45,936 bases of DNA, taken from contig JAAWSG010000014.1 in assembly GCA_022801435.1 (NCBI GenBank), positions 1 through 45,936 on the forward strand, given 5' to 3'. The DNA comes from Lawsonibacter sp. GTDB lineage: Bacteria; Bacillota; Clostridia; Oscillospirales; Oscillospiraceae. Below the pieces are notes generated by a model that ran no database searches, was not told where the DNA came from, and saw only the letters and a list, made by a program, of their open reading frames with translations. Positions 34,616 to 43,814 of this stretch are shown in pieces. Position 1 is the first letter of the stretch. Each line of letters begins with the position of its first letter. Both the position numbers and the translations under genes were made by a program.

Positions 34616-35986
34616 ATGGAGCGTAACATCGAGGATTTTATCAAGCCGGGCCGGCGGGTCCATCTGGTGGGGGCGGGCGGGGTGTCCATGGCCCCCCTGG
34701 CCGAGGTGCTGAAGGGAAAGGGGGTAACCGTCACCGGCTCGGACATGAAGGAGAGCGAGACCGTCCTCCACCTGCGCGCCCTGGGCATCCCGGTGGCCAT
34801 CGGACACCTGCCCCAGAGCGTGGAGGGGACGGGGTGTGTCATCCGTACCGCCGCCGTCCACGACAGCAACCCGGAGATCGCCGCCGCCCTGGCCGCAGGC
34901 ATCCCCGTCTTTGAGCGGGCCCAGGCCTGGGGGGCGCTGATGAAGCACTACAAAAACGCCCTGTGCGTGGCGGGGACCCACGGCAAGACCACCACCTCCT
35001 CCATGTGTACCCACATCCTGCTGGCCGCCGGACGGGACCCGTCGGTGATGATCGGCGGGAGCCTGCCCGTCCTGGGGTGCGGACACCGGGTGGGACACGG
35101 GGACGTGATTGTGGCGGAGTCCTGCGAATACTGCGACTCCTTCCTCTCCTTCTTCCCCACGGTGGCGGTGGTGCTCAACGTGGAGGAGGACCATCTGGAC
35201 TACTTCTCCGGCCTGGAGCAGATTCAGCGCTCCTTCCGGGCCTTTGCCGGTCTGGTCCCGGAGGATGGCTGGGTGGTGGCCAACCGGGACGACCCCAACA
35301 CCATGGAGGCCCTGGCCGGGCTGGAGCGTCCCACCCTCACCTTCGGCCTGGACGAGGGGGATGTCCACGCCGCCAATCTGCACTGGCAGAGGGGTTTCCC
35401 CACCTTTGACGCGGTGGTCCGGGGATCGGTTTATGCCCGCATCACCCTGGCCGTCCCCGGGGAGCACAACGTCCGCAACGCCCTGGCCGCCTGTGCCGCC
35501 GCGTGGGCGCTGGGGGTCCCCGGAGCGGCGGCGGAGGAGGGGCTGGCCTCCTTCCTTGGCGCAGGCCGGAGATTTGAGCACAAGGGGTCCTGCCGGGGGG
35601 CAGAGGTCTATGACGACTACGCCCACCACCCCGATGAGCTGCGGGCCCTGCTCACCACGGCCAGCTCCCTGGGCTATCAGCGCGTCATCTGCGCCTTTCA
35701 GCCCCACACCTACTCCCGCACCGCCGCCCTCTTCGACGGGTTTGTGGACGCCCTCCAGCTGGCGGATCGGGTCCTGCTGGCGGAGATCTTCGCCGCCCGG
35801 GAGACCAACACGTTGGGAATCTCCTCCCGGGACCTGGCGGAGCGCATCCCCGGCGCGGTCTTCTGCCCCACCCTGGAGGAGGTCACCCGGCAGCTGGAGG
35901 CCCTCGCCCGCCCCGGAGACCTGATTCTCACCGTGGGGGCTGGGGACATCTACCGGGCGGGGGAGGCCCTCTCCGGACTCTCCTGA
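34616..35986 (+). CDS. murC: UDP-N-acetylmuramate--L-alanine ligase
   Basis: 456 residues, normal length. It adds L-alanine to UDP-MurNAc in peptidoglycan synthesis. Visible motifs: VHLVGAGGVSMAPLAEVL, the ATP loop GTHGKTTT (120-127), NVEEDHLDYF, GEHNVRNALAA and DDYAHHPDEL. Start ATG at 34616 with GAGG eight bases upstream; a GTG nine bases earlier is less likely. Confidence 0.96.
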   Translation: MERNIEDFIKPGRRVHLVGAGGVSMAPLAEVLKGKGVTVTGSDMKESETVLHLRALGIPVAIGHLPQSVEGTGCVIRTAAVHDSNPEIAAALAAGIPVFERAQAWGALMKHYKNALCVAGTHGKTTTSSMCTHILLAAGRDPSVMIGGSLPVLGCGHRVGHGDVIVAESCEYCDSFLSFFPTVAVVLNVEEDHLDYFSGLEQIQRSFRAFAGLVPEDGWVVANRDDPNTMEALAGLERPTLTFGLDEGDVHAANLHWQRGFPTFDAVVRGSVYARITLAVPGEHNVRNALAACAAAWALGVPGAAAEEGLASFLGAGRRFEHKGSCRGAEVYDDYAHHPDELRALLTTASSLGYQRVICAFQPHTYSRTAALFDGFVDALQLADRVLLAEIFAARETNTLGISSRDLAERIPGAVFCPTLEEVTRQLEALARPGDLILTVGAGDIYRAGEALSGLS

Positions 35987-36003
35987 CCCTCCCCACCAGC
36001 ATC

Positions 36004-36037
36004 ATGAGCGGCAGGCCGGAGCCTGCCGCTCATTTTT
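36004..36037 (+). terminator. Intrinsic terminator of murC
   Basis: Thirteen-base perfect arms ATGAGCGGCAGGC (36004-36016) and GCCTGCCGCTCAT (36021-36033), loop CGGA, then T-rich. Marks the left limit of the AT-richer island. Confidence 0.92.
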
Positions 36038-36076
36038 GTTCCGATATGCTCAGGCACAGGGAGCTTTGGCGGAGGT

Positions 36077-36445
36077 TCAAAGCCGCTCCCCCGAGCCGTT
36101 CACCTCCAGAGCTCCGGCATTCAGGGAACAGGTCAGGATGGACAGCAGCTGGGCGTTTCGGGGCTTCTGATCCAAATGCCTGTGCGCCAGCTCCTCCAGC
36201 AGGGGCCGCTTCTCCCGCCAGATGATACAGTTGACTGTCCGGATATTTCGTTCCACCGCCTTCCAGTTTGTACAATACTGCCTCGCCACCTCCGGATACA
36301 GCGATTTGGTCACCAGGAGCAGCCGGTCCGGCTGATCTACGCACAGCAATACCGTGTAAGCTGTGTGAAAAAAGCCGGTGTAATTTGCTGTTACACCGAG
36401 CTGATACAACAAATCGTATACTTCCGGCCACTTATCCTGATTCAT
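36077..36445 (-). CDS. Orphan Spo0A C-terminal-domain-like DNA-binding protein
   Basis: 122 residues and no receiver domain. The sequence follows the effector domain of Spo0A: LGVTANYTGFFHTAYTVLL, LLLVTKSLYPEVARQYCTNW, then AVERNIRTVNCIIW, matching the family's lGipahlkGyxYlxxAI, vTKxlYPxiAxxf and rVERAIRhaIexaW. An unphosphorylatable Spo0A-like effector could compete with or mimic Spo0A at its sites. Start ATG at 36445 (MNQDKWPEV); a TTG five codons upstream is possible. Codon use is less G/C-rich than that of murC. Divergent from the XRE-sigma operon. Confidence 0.72.
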   Translation of the reverse strand: MNQDKWPEVYDLLYQLGVTANYTGFFHTAYTVLLCVDQPDRLLLVTKSLYPEVARQYCTNWKAVERNIRTVNCIIWREKRPLLEELAHRHLDQKPRNAQLLSILTCSLNAGALEVNGSGERL

Positions 36446-36537
36446 AATCAACACCGCCAATCTATTTTTCCAGAGGATTCCCCCTTACACAGCGTGCCGC
36501 CAAGCTCATGTCCGCTTCCTTCCCCATTTCAAGGCCA

Positions 36538-36567
36538 AGTATCCCCTTATCCTATATATTCCCGCAA
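36538..36567 (-). promoter_or_regulatory. Possible promoter of the Spo0A-like gene
   Basis: Minus strand TTGCGG (36567-36562), 18-base spacer, GATACT (36543-36538). Confidence 0.35.
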
Positions 36568-36635
36568 AGGCGAAAAGCGGACAGTTTTTTGCAAATTTTT
36601 CAGGCGTTTTCTTATTATGCCGCCCGAATGAAGTT

Positions 36636-36704
36636 TTTGGTAAAGTATTTTATACCTGCTGGTGCTTTTACATCCCTCAAAATAGGAAATATAATTTTAC
36701 CAAA
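36636..36704 (+). promoter_or_regulatory. Promoter flanked by a 9-bp inverted repeat, XRE-sigma operon
   Basis: TTTACA (36667-36672), 17-base spacer, perfect TATAAT (36690-36695). The arms TTTGGTAAA (36636-36644) and TTTACCAAA (36696-36704) are exact reverse complements with centres 60 bp apart; the second arm abuts the -10 at the expected transcription start. This is the arrangement of a looping autoregulatory operator, with the first gene's XRE protein as the obvious candidate binder. Confidence 0.7.
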
Positions 36705-36721
36705 TGGAAAGGTGTGGTATC

Positions 36722-37072
36722 ATGGCAGCAGAAACAAAAGATTTAGCCGCTGTAATCGGCACAAATATCCGCAGATACCGGGACAAGGCCGGATTGACCC
36801 AGGCCCAGCTCGCGGAGAAGATCGGCGTGGGCAACGCGTTCATATCCCGGGTCGAGCGCGGGTCCAAGCTGATGAAGCTGGAGAAGCTGTATCTGACCGC
36901 GCTGGCGCTGAATACCGGATGTGACGCGCTGCTTTTTTCGGAAAACGGCAGCAGTCACATGAGCAATATACAGCGGATGCTTGCGGATTGCTCTCCTGAA
37001 TTTCTCAGCGGAATTGAGGACGTGATCCGCGCATGTATCCAGCACTTTACAGAACATGATACTCAGGAATAG
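36722..37072 (+). CDS. XRE-family HTH transcriptional regulator
   Basis: 116 residues. The HTH covers about 14-70: IGTNIRRYRDKAGLTQAQLA, EKIGVGNAFISRVERGSKLM, LEKLYLTALALNTGCDALLF. A short C-terminal tail (about 80-116) has no recognised domain. Start ATG at 36722 (MAAETKD) behind GAAAGGTG; an ATG at 36704 has no ribosome site and lies at the transcription start. First gene of a four-gene operon; its TAG stop overlaps the ribosome site of the sigma factor gene. Confidence 0.88.
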   Translation: MAAETKDLAAVIGTNIRRYRDKAGLTQAQLAEKIGVGNAFISRVERGSKLMKLEKLYLTALALNTGCDALLFSENGSSHMSNIQRMLADCSPEFLSGIEDVIRACIQHFTEHDTQE

Positions 37073-37084
37073 GAGCGTTGTGCT

Positions 37085-37612
37085 GTGGGAGATAATAAAG
37101 GGAGCAATGAGCACGATTTCTTCGACGCCCTCTACCGCAAGCAGTTCCCCAAAATGTGGGCGTACGCGTTCTCTCTGGTCAATCACACGGAGCTGGCCAA
37201 GGAAATCGTGCAGGACGCCTTTGTAGAGGTCCTGTTGCATATTGACCGGCTCGCTGTTTCAGAGCACCCGGAATTCTGGCTGCAAAGGGTCGTAAAAAAT
37301 AAAGCGCTCCATGTCCGGCGAGAACAGGCCCGCTATACATGGAGGCTTGTCTCTTTAGAGGAGGGGCAAATCGTGGACGGCAGCGCGGAAAGACAGCTTC
37401 AGGAAGTGGAAGAGGCGGACAGCCTGAGCCAAATCCGGCGCACAATCGTGGAAAAACTGACGCCCCAGGAGATTCAGCTGCTGAAACGGATTACGATGGA
37501 GGGAGCCGCTTACAAAACAGTGGCGTCAGAAATGAACATATCAATCGGCTCGTGTCAGAAAAAGATACAAAGAGTCCGAAAGAAATTGAGGAAATATGTT
37601 GACTATCACTAA
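37085..37612 (+). CDS. ECF-like sigma-70 family RNA polymerase sigma factor
   Basis: 175 residues. Region 2 is at about 10-75 (FFDALYRKQFPKMWAYAFSL, AKEIVQDAFVEVLLHID, FWLQRVVKNKALHVRREQ). Region 4 is at about 118-172, with LTPQEIQLLKRITMEGAAYK and VASEMNISIGSCQKKIQRVR forming the HTH. No N-terminal extension. GTG start at 37085 after AGGAG. The next gene encodes a membrane protein with an anti-sigma-like layout, so a sigma/anti-sigma pair sensing envelope conditions is likely. Confidence 0.88.
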   Translation: MGDNKGSNEHDFFDALYRKQFPKMWAYAFSLVNHTELAKEIVQDAFVEVLLHIDRLAVSEHPEFWLQRVVKNKALHVRREQARYTWRLVSLEEGQIVDGSAERQLQEVEEADSLSQIRRTIVEKLTPQEIQLLKRITMEGAAYKTVASEMNISIGSCQKKIQRVRKKLRKYVDYH

Positions 37613-37687
37613 ACTTTCAAAAATTTGCTGGAAGGGTGTCCGTTTTTTGCCGGAACGGGAATATACATACAGAGGGGGTTCAAGGAA

Positions 37688-38557
37688 TTGGCTGAAGACG
37701 CTTCAAAAAAGTACGCATATCTGAACCAGACCAGCACGGAGGAGCTGAACGCGATCCTGCGGGCATCGTTCTTGTCAGAGGAGACCGATGACCCAGCACT
37801 GATCGACTACATCTTGGAGGTGATTGCACGACGCGAAACAGAAGACAGTAACATACCCGATGCCGGACAGGCCCGGAAAGAGTTCGACCAGCTTTACTGT
37901 GACCTGTCGTGCCCATTGTACCCCATACCTGAAGCATACACAGCTGATACTGACGGACCGCGCCTCAATCCAAAGCGGCGCACGAAGAAAATCCTGATTG
38001 CCGCCGCCATTGTTGCCGCGTTAGTCTCTCTGACCTGTGTCCCTGTGTTGGGTTACCCCGGCGTGTTTCAAATGATCTTCGCTTACTGGACCGATGACTA
38101 CTACACGTTTGGCTCACACGATGCTCCTGGAGAACAAGCCATGGTTGGTCAGCCGGCAGAGGTTCCCAGCGGATTTGTGAATTTGTATAACACAATGGTG
38201 GAGCAGGGCATTGATAAAATAACGATTCCCCGATACATCCCCGCCGGACTGCGTGTTGGTGATTCGGTGTTGTTTGTATCACCTAAAACTGGAGGAATTG
38301 ATTTCTCCATACAATATCAGTCTGACGATGATTTCCTGATGTTTGTCGTTACGCAAACCCCAACTCCATCTGAATTTATTGTGGAGAAAGATGCGGACAG
38401 CCTTGAACCATACCTGTCAGACGGTATCGAGTACCATCTTTTCAGCAACAACGGCCTCAATACAGCCACTTGGAATATAGACGATTTAGAATATATCATC
38501 ACTTCGTCCATGCCTGTCACGACCCTGAAAGAAATCATTGATTCTATTGATGCTTAG
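37688..38557 (+). CDS. Single-pass membrane protein, DUF4367/anti-sigma-like
   Basis: 289 residues. A cytoplasmic N-terminal part (about 1-100; STEELNAILRASFL, LIDYILEVIARRE) is followed by one hydrophobic helix (about 103-122, ILIAAAIVAALVSLTCVPVL) and an extracytoplasmic domain of about 165 residues with IPRYIPAGLRVGDSVLFV and a final LEYIITSSMPVTTLKEIIDS. The N-terminal pattern and domain order match clostridial proteins encoded beside sigma factors with a C-terminal DUF4367. The TTG start at 37688 is chosen because GAGGGGG lies nine bases upstream. Probable anti-sigma factor. Confidence 0.75.
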   Translation: MAEDASKKYAYLNQTSTEELNAILRASFLSEETDDPALIDYILEVIARRETEDSNIPDAGQARKEFDQLYCDLSCPLYPIPEAYTADTDGPRLNPKRRTKKILIAAAIVAALVSLTCVPVLGYPGVFQMIFAYWTDDYYTFGSHDAPGEQAMVGQPAEVPSGFVNLYNTMVEQGIDKITIPRYIPAGLRVGDSVLFVSPKTGGIDFSIQYQSDDDFLMFVVTQTPTPSEFIVEKDADSLEPYLSDGIEYHLFSNNGLNTATWNIDDLEYIITSSMPVTTLKEIIDSIDA

Positions 38558-38568
38558 GAGTGTTTTCG

Positions 38569-38988
38569 TTGAAAAAAGTAAAATTGTGGACTAAATTTGT
38601 TGCGCTTCTTTGTGTGGCGGCGCTCATTATTCCAACATTTGCAGCAGATACCAGAGCCAGCGACCAAATCAGCATGTACTATATGGATGTCAGCACAAGC
38701 AAAGGATATATTGACGTTGAATTCTCCATCAAAGGCACGGGTACAGTCGACAAGCTCGGCTGTGAAAGCATCTATATCTATACATATAAAAACAATACTT
38801 GGCGGTTCGTTCAAAGTTTAGAGGAAGACGATGAGGGTATGAGCGTCAAGAATACATTTACCCATGCGAATTTGATTTCTTGTTCTGCTGACGCTGGTGT
38901 AGACTATCAAGTGATTGTTACTCTCTTTGCAGAAAACTCCGCCGGAAGAGATACCAGATATAGAACATTCTATGTAACCGGAGAATAA
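38569..38988 (+). CDS. Small secreted protein, beta-rich, function unknown
   Basis: 139 residues. A clear signal peptide (KKVKLWTKFVALLCVAALII) has a likely cleavage after PTFA. The mature part (about 112 residues) alternates polar and hydrophobic residues in a way that suggests a beta-sandwich: YIDVEFSIKGTGTV, SIYIYTYKNNTWRFVQSL, VDYQVIVTLFAENSAGRD, TRYRTFYVTGE. TTG start at 38569, eight bases after AGGAG formed across the upstream stop codon. Last gene of the XRE-sigma operon and so a candidate output or signal of it. No named family recognised. Confidence 0.75.
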   Translation: MKKVKLWTKFVALLCVAALIIPTFAADTRASDQISMYYMDVSTSKGYIDVEFSIKGTGTVDKLGCESIYIYTYKNNTWRFVQSLEEDDEGMSVKNTFTHANLISCSADAGVDYQVIVTLFAENSAGRDTRYRTFYVTGE

Positions 38989-39000
38989 CATGACCTGTTT

Positions 39001-39032
39001 AGAGGTGTCCTTGCTGGAGGACACCTCTTTTT
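39001..39032 (+). terminator. Intrinsic terminator of the XRE-sigma operon
   Basis: Perfect arms AGAGGTGTCC (39001-39010) and GGACACCTCT (39019-39028), then a T-run. Confidence 0.9.
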
Positions 39033-39063
39033 GTTCTGCATTCTCTGGATTTCCCGCTGATTT

Positions 39064-41638
<2,575 letters not shown>

Positions 41639-41699
41639 ATGATTAACCCTCTTTGCTATTGGAATGTAGGGACACGACTGCGCGGGATGGAAGGCGTCT

Positions 41700-41753
41700 A
41701 TTTTTTCTCCGGCTTCTTCCGTCCGCCGCTGATGGCGTTGACCCGCTCGCCGG
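41700..41753 (-). repeat. 54-bp direct repeat, copy 1 (orphan 3' end of the XRE regulator gene)
   Basis: Identical base for base to 42384-42437. On the minus strand it reads the last 17 codons of the XRE regulator ([17 protein letters not shown]) and here is followed by a TAG stop. It is cut off from the rest of that gene by the nuclease-bearing insert, so it is most simply the original 3' end left behind. Confidence 0.93.
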
Positions 41754-41777
41754 GACCGGAATCTCTCAAATTGCCTC

Positions 41778-41806
41778 TTGTCAAAACGATCTGTATTGTG
41801 TATAAT
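41778..41806 (+). promoter_or_regulatory. Near-consensus promoter opposing the nuclease gene
   Basis: TTGTCA (41778-41783), 17-base spacer, perfect TATAAT (41801-41806), pointing right into the 3' end of the nuclease gene. No start codon with a ribosome site follows. Confidence 0.72.
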
Positions 41807-41812
41807 AGGTTT

Positions 41813-41887
41813 AGGACTTTAGGTCCCAAACCGGAAGATGATCCTCTGCCCGTATTGGCGGGGGCGGCACTTCCGGTTTTACTTTTT
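41813..41887 (+). ncRNA. Candidate ~75-nt small RNA convergent with the nuclease gene
   Basis: From the promoter above, transcription would begin near 41813. A small hairpin (GGAC/GTCC, near 41814-41826) is followed by a large one with arms AAACCGGAAG (41828-41837) and CTTCCGGTTT (41870-41879) and an inner GCCCG/CGGGGGC stem, and then T-rich sequence (41877-41887). This has the layout of a short terminator-ended RNA. Its last bases overlap the stop codon and 3' end of the nuclease gene on the other strand. The alternative is that the hairpin only serves as the nuclease gene's terminator. Confidence 0.5.
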
Positions 41888-42385
41888 GTAACGCATAATC
41901 AGTCTTAGCTGTCCCTTTGAAACCACCATTACATCAACAGCTTCAAGCGATACGCGCTTAAAACGCTGCCTGACCTCACTTTCTATCTCTTCCATAGCTA
42001 ATGCACTTGCTGAACTATCAAGAATAATTCCTCCAGGAATTGCAGCTATCTGTTTTGCGGCTTCTCTGACTGCGCGGCTGACTGAGTTTTTTGTTGTAAC
42101 GCTCTTTAACTCCCACTGTACTGCATTCCAAAGATAATCTGGAGTTTTATTCCCCGGCTTTTTTGACTCCTTCAAAAGTGTTATATCTCCACCGAAAGCA
42201 CTGTGAATCCATTCAGCCATTTCAATTTCCGCCTGATGTTCCCTGACCCTGTATCCATCCTCATAGATAATGGAACCTTGGTTCGGGGCGGCAAGCTCCA
42301 AATATTCTTTTGTTACATTTTCAGCGGATAAAGCTCTGGCTTTACGCACATTTTGCGTCTCTTTCCCGGCAGTTGGAACGCTCAT
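41879..42385 (-). CDS. Orphan CdiA-CT-like PD-(D/E)xK nuclease domain protein
   Basis: 168 residues. The region from about 45 to 168 resembles the CdiA C-terminal tRNA-nuclease domain: REHQAEIEMAEWIHSAFGGD, ITLLKESKKPGNKTPDYLWN, QWELKSV, AAKQIAAIPGGIILD. The likely active site is E53 or E55, D83 (in TPDYLW) and E92/K94 (WELK), a PD-(D/E)xK arrangement. In polymorphic toxins and some phage head proteins this domain is a C-terminal module; here it is nearly alone, with a polar 45-residue N-terminus and no signal peptide. The ATG at 42385 overlaps the regulator's TGA by four bases, and its ribosome site (CCGGAG) lies in the regulator's 3' end, inside the 54-bp repeat. A/T-rich codons. Confidence 0.72.
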   Translation of the reverse strand: MSVPTAGKETQNVRKARALSAENVTKEYLELAAPNQGSIIYEDGYRVREHQAEIEMAEWIHSAFGGDITLLKESKKPGNKTPDYLWNAVQWELKSVTTKNSVSRAVREAAKQIAAIPGGIILDSSASALAMEEIESEVRQRFKRVSLEAVDVMVVSKGQLRLIMRYKK

Positions 42386-43086
42386 TTTTTCTCCGGCTTC
42401 TTCCGTCCGCCGCTGATGGCGTTGACCCGCTCGCCGGTGTTGTGGACCACCTGGAGGATGGACTGATAGAGCACAGGGTAGTCCCGGGCCAGGGCGTCAT
42501 TGGTCATCTCGGGCATGGGACCCTTGGCCTTGACGTGGGCGGCCAGGGCATCGGCCAGCTCCGCCTCACAGCATTTCATGTCCGCCTCCGCCATACCGGC
42601 CAGGAAGTGGCGGGTGGGGACCGAGAAAAAGTCCGGATTGTTGCCCGGGTCGGCCTGGTAGAGCTGGCGGTACATGGTGTAGATAGCGGCGGACAGGTAG
42701 TTGGCGGCAGCCTGGACAGCCTCCCGGCTGCCCGTCTTGCCCAGGAGTCCGAAGAGCACCCCGATGGAGTTGACCAGCAGCTTCTTGCTCAGCAGGGCCA
42801 GCACGCCCCCCTTGATGGAGTTGTTCTTCTCCTCGCTCAGGTCGTACAGCTCCTCCGGGGCGATGGTGACGCCGTCCCGGGTCAGGGTCCGGCCCAGCAG
42901 GAAGTCCGCGGACACTCCATAGTAGTCGCAGGCCTTGACCACAAAGACCAGGCCGGGCTCCCGGACGCCGTTCTCGTAGTGGCTGAGCAGGGCCTGGGAT
43001 ATCTCCAGCGCCCCCGCGGCGGTGCGCTGGCTGACCCCCTTCTCCTTCCGCAGCAGGGAGAGGGTGCGGGAAAATTCTGCGTTCAT
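42382..43086 (-). CDS. XRE-family HTH regulator
   Basis: 234 residues. The HTH covers about 6-65: TLSLLRKEKGVSQRTAAGAL, EISQALLSHYENGVREPGLV, ACDYYGVSADFLLGR. The C-terminal domain (about 85-225) is helical with no named family. Start ATG at 43086 behind GAGGTGAGG. Its end coincides with the 54-bp repeat; the stop is TGA because of the insert (TAG in the other copy), but the protein is the same length either way. Base composition matches the chromosome, so the regulator is resident and the downstream nuclease gene is the newcomer. Confidence 0.9.
   Translation of the reverse strand: MNAEFSRTLSLLRKEKGVSQRTAAGALEISQALLSHYENGVREPGLVFVVKACDYYGVSADFLLGRTLTRDGVTIAPEELYDLSEEKNNSIKGGVLALLSKKLLVNSIGVLFGLLGKTGSREAVQAAANYLSAAIYTMYRQLYQADPGNNPDFFSVPTRHFLAGMAEADMKCCEAELADALAAHVKAKGPMPEMTNDALARDYPVLYQSILQVVHNTGERVNAISGGRKKPEKK
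42384..42437 (-). repeat. 54-bp direct repeat, copy 2 (in-place 3' end of the XRE regulator gene)
   Basis: Identical to 41700-41753, 684 bp away, same orientation. In this copy the repeat is continuous with the intact XRE coding region. Confidence 0.93.
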
Positions 43087-43193
43087 ATCATCCTCACCTC
43101 ATGACAAAACAATACCCCCCGAACGAGGACCGCTGTCCGCGTCCCGGGGCTTTGGAACCTCCGCCTGATGGGAGGCAAAATACGTTAGGTAAT

Positions 43194-43223
43194 AGTATAC
43201 CGGATACCAATACCCCCTGTAAA
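43194..43223 (-). promoter_or_regulatory. Promoter of the XRE regulator with repeated GGTAT boxes
   Basis: Minus strand TTTACA (43223-43218), 18-base spacer, TATACT (43199-43194). The spacer and -10 contain three GGTAT boxes and a partial inverted repeat (GGTATT ... ATTACC), possible autoregulatory sites. Leader about 100 bases with no gene. Confidence 0.65.
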
Positions 43224-43314
43224 GAGTTTGCCGCAAATTTTGTGGAATTTTCTTAAAAACCCTTCTCCATTCCCTGGGGAGCAAAAATTTTTCCTCCGGA
43301 ATGTGTGATTTTCC

Positions 43315-43343
43315 TTTACACAGGGGAAATTTTATGATATAGT
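43315..43343 (+). promoter_or_regulatory. Promoter of rpsO
   Basis: TTTACA (43315-43320), 17-base spacer, TATAGT (43338-43343). The leader of about 120 bases is very GC-rich. Confidence 0.68.
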
Positions 43344-43383
43344 TACCCAGCATGGTTTATGCGCGTCCGAAGGCTTGGCCGCC

Positions 43384-43410
43384 GGGACACGGCCCGCGCA
43401 GGTGCGCGGG
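43384..43410 (+). promoter_or_regulatory. Structured leader of rpsO
   Basis: Hairpin CCCGCGC (43393-43399), loop AGGT, GCGCGGG (43404-43410), preceded by GGGACACGGC (43384-43393), a ten-base word that recurs in the pnp leader. S15 is known to repress its own mRNA through leader structures in several bacteria; that role here is inference. Confidence 0.4.
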
Positions 43411-43470
43411 GACACACCCACCCGCCGCCCGGCCCTCAGGACAGAACATTTTTGAAAGGTGGAATTTTCC

Positions 43471-43737
43471 ATGATCCGCAAGGATGAAAAGACAGCCGTT
43501 ATTGAGGCCAACCGCACCCACGAGAGCGACACCGGCTCCCCCGAGGTCCAGATTGCCATCCTCACCGCCCGCATCAACGAGCTGACCGAGCACCTGAAGG
43601 TACACATCCACGACAACCACAGCCGCCGGGGCCTGTACAAGATGATCGGGAAACGCCGCAAGCTGCTGGACTACCTGATGGCCAAGGATATCGAGCGCTA
43701 CCGTGCCATCATTGCCAAGCTGGGCATCCGCAAGTAA
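43471..43737 (+). CDS. rpsO: 30S ribosomal protein S15
   Basis: 88 residues. Typical S15 throughout: [52 protein letters not shown] and a basic end LGIRK. It binds 16S rRNA early in assembly of the small-subunit platform. Start ATG at 43471 behind GAAAGGTGG. Followed by pnp, the widespread rpsO-pnp order. Confidence 0.97.
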   Translation: MIRKDEKTAVIEANRTHESDTGSPEVQIAILTARINELTEHLKVHIHDNHSRRGLYKMIGKRRKLLDYLMAKDIERYRAIIAKLGIRK

Positions 43738-43747
43738 TCGTGTGTTT

Positions 43748-43781
43748 CATAGGGCGGCGCGTTTCTGCGTACCGCCCTATG
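43748..43781 (+). terminator. Hairpin after rpsO
   Basis: Perfect ten-base arms CATAGGGCGG (43748-43757) and CCGCCCTATG (43772-43781). No strong U-run follows, so read-through into pnp is likely. Confidence 0.5.
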
Positions 43782-43814
43782 TTCGCATATATGGCCGGCG
43801 TCTTTCCCGCTTTT

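Larger units (their letters stand above)
41754..42383. mobile_element. Insert between 54-bp direct repeats (candidate gene cassette)
   Basis: 630 bp between the two repeat copies, visibly richer in A/T than both flanks. It contains one nuclease-like gene and, on the opposite strand, a promoter and structured RNA candidate. No integrase, transposase or terminal inverted repeats are inside. Its left junction is exactly where the regulator's stop codon begins, so the regulator stays intact. Confidence 0.7.

Noticed and set aside
41879..43086. XRE regulator and nuclease as an ancestral toxin-antitoxin pair
   Set aside because: The leftover repeat copy shows the nuclease gene was added behind a pre-existing regulator. 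A functional link since then remains possible, but not common origin.
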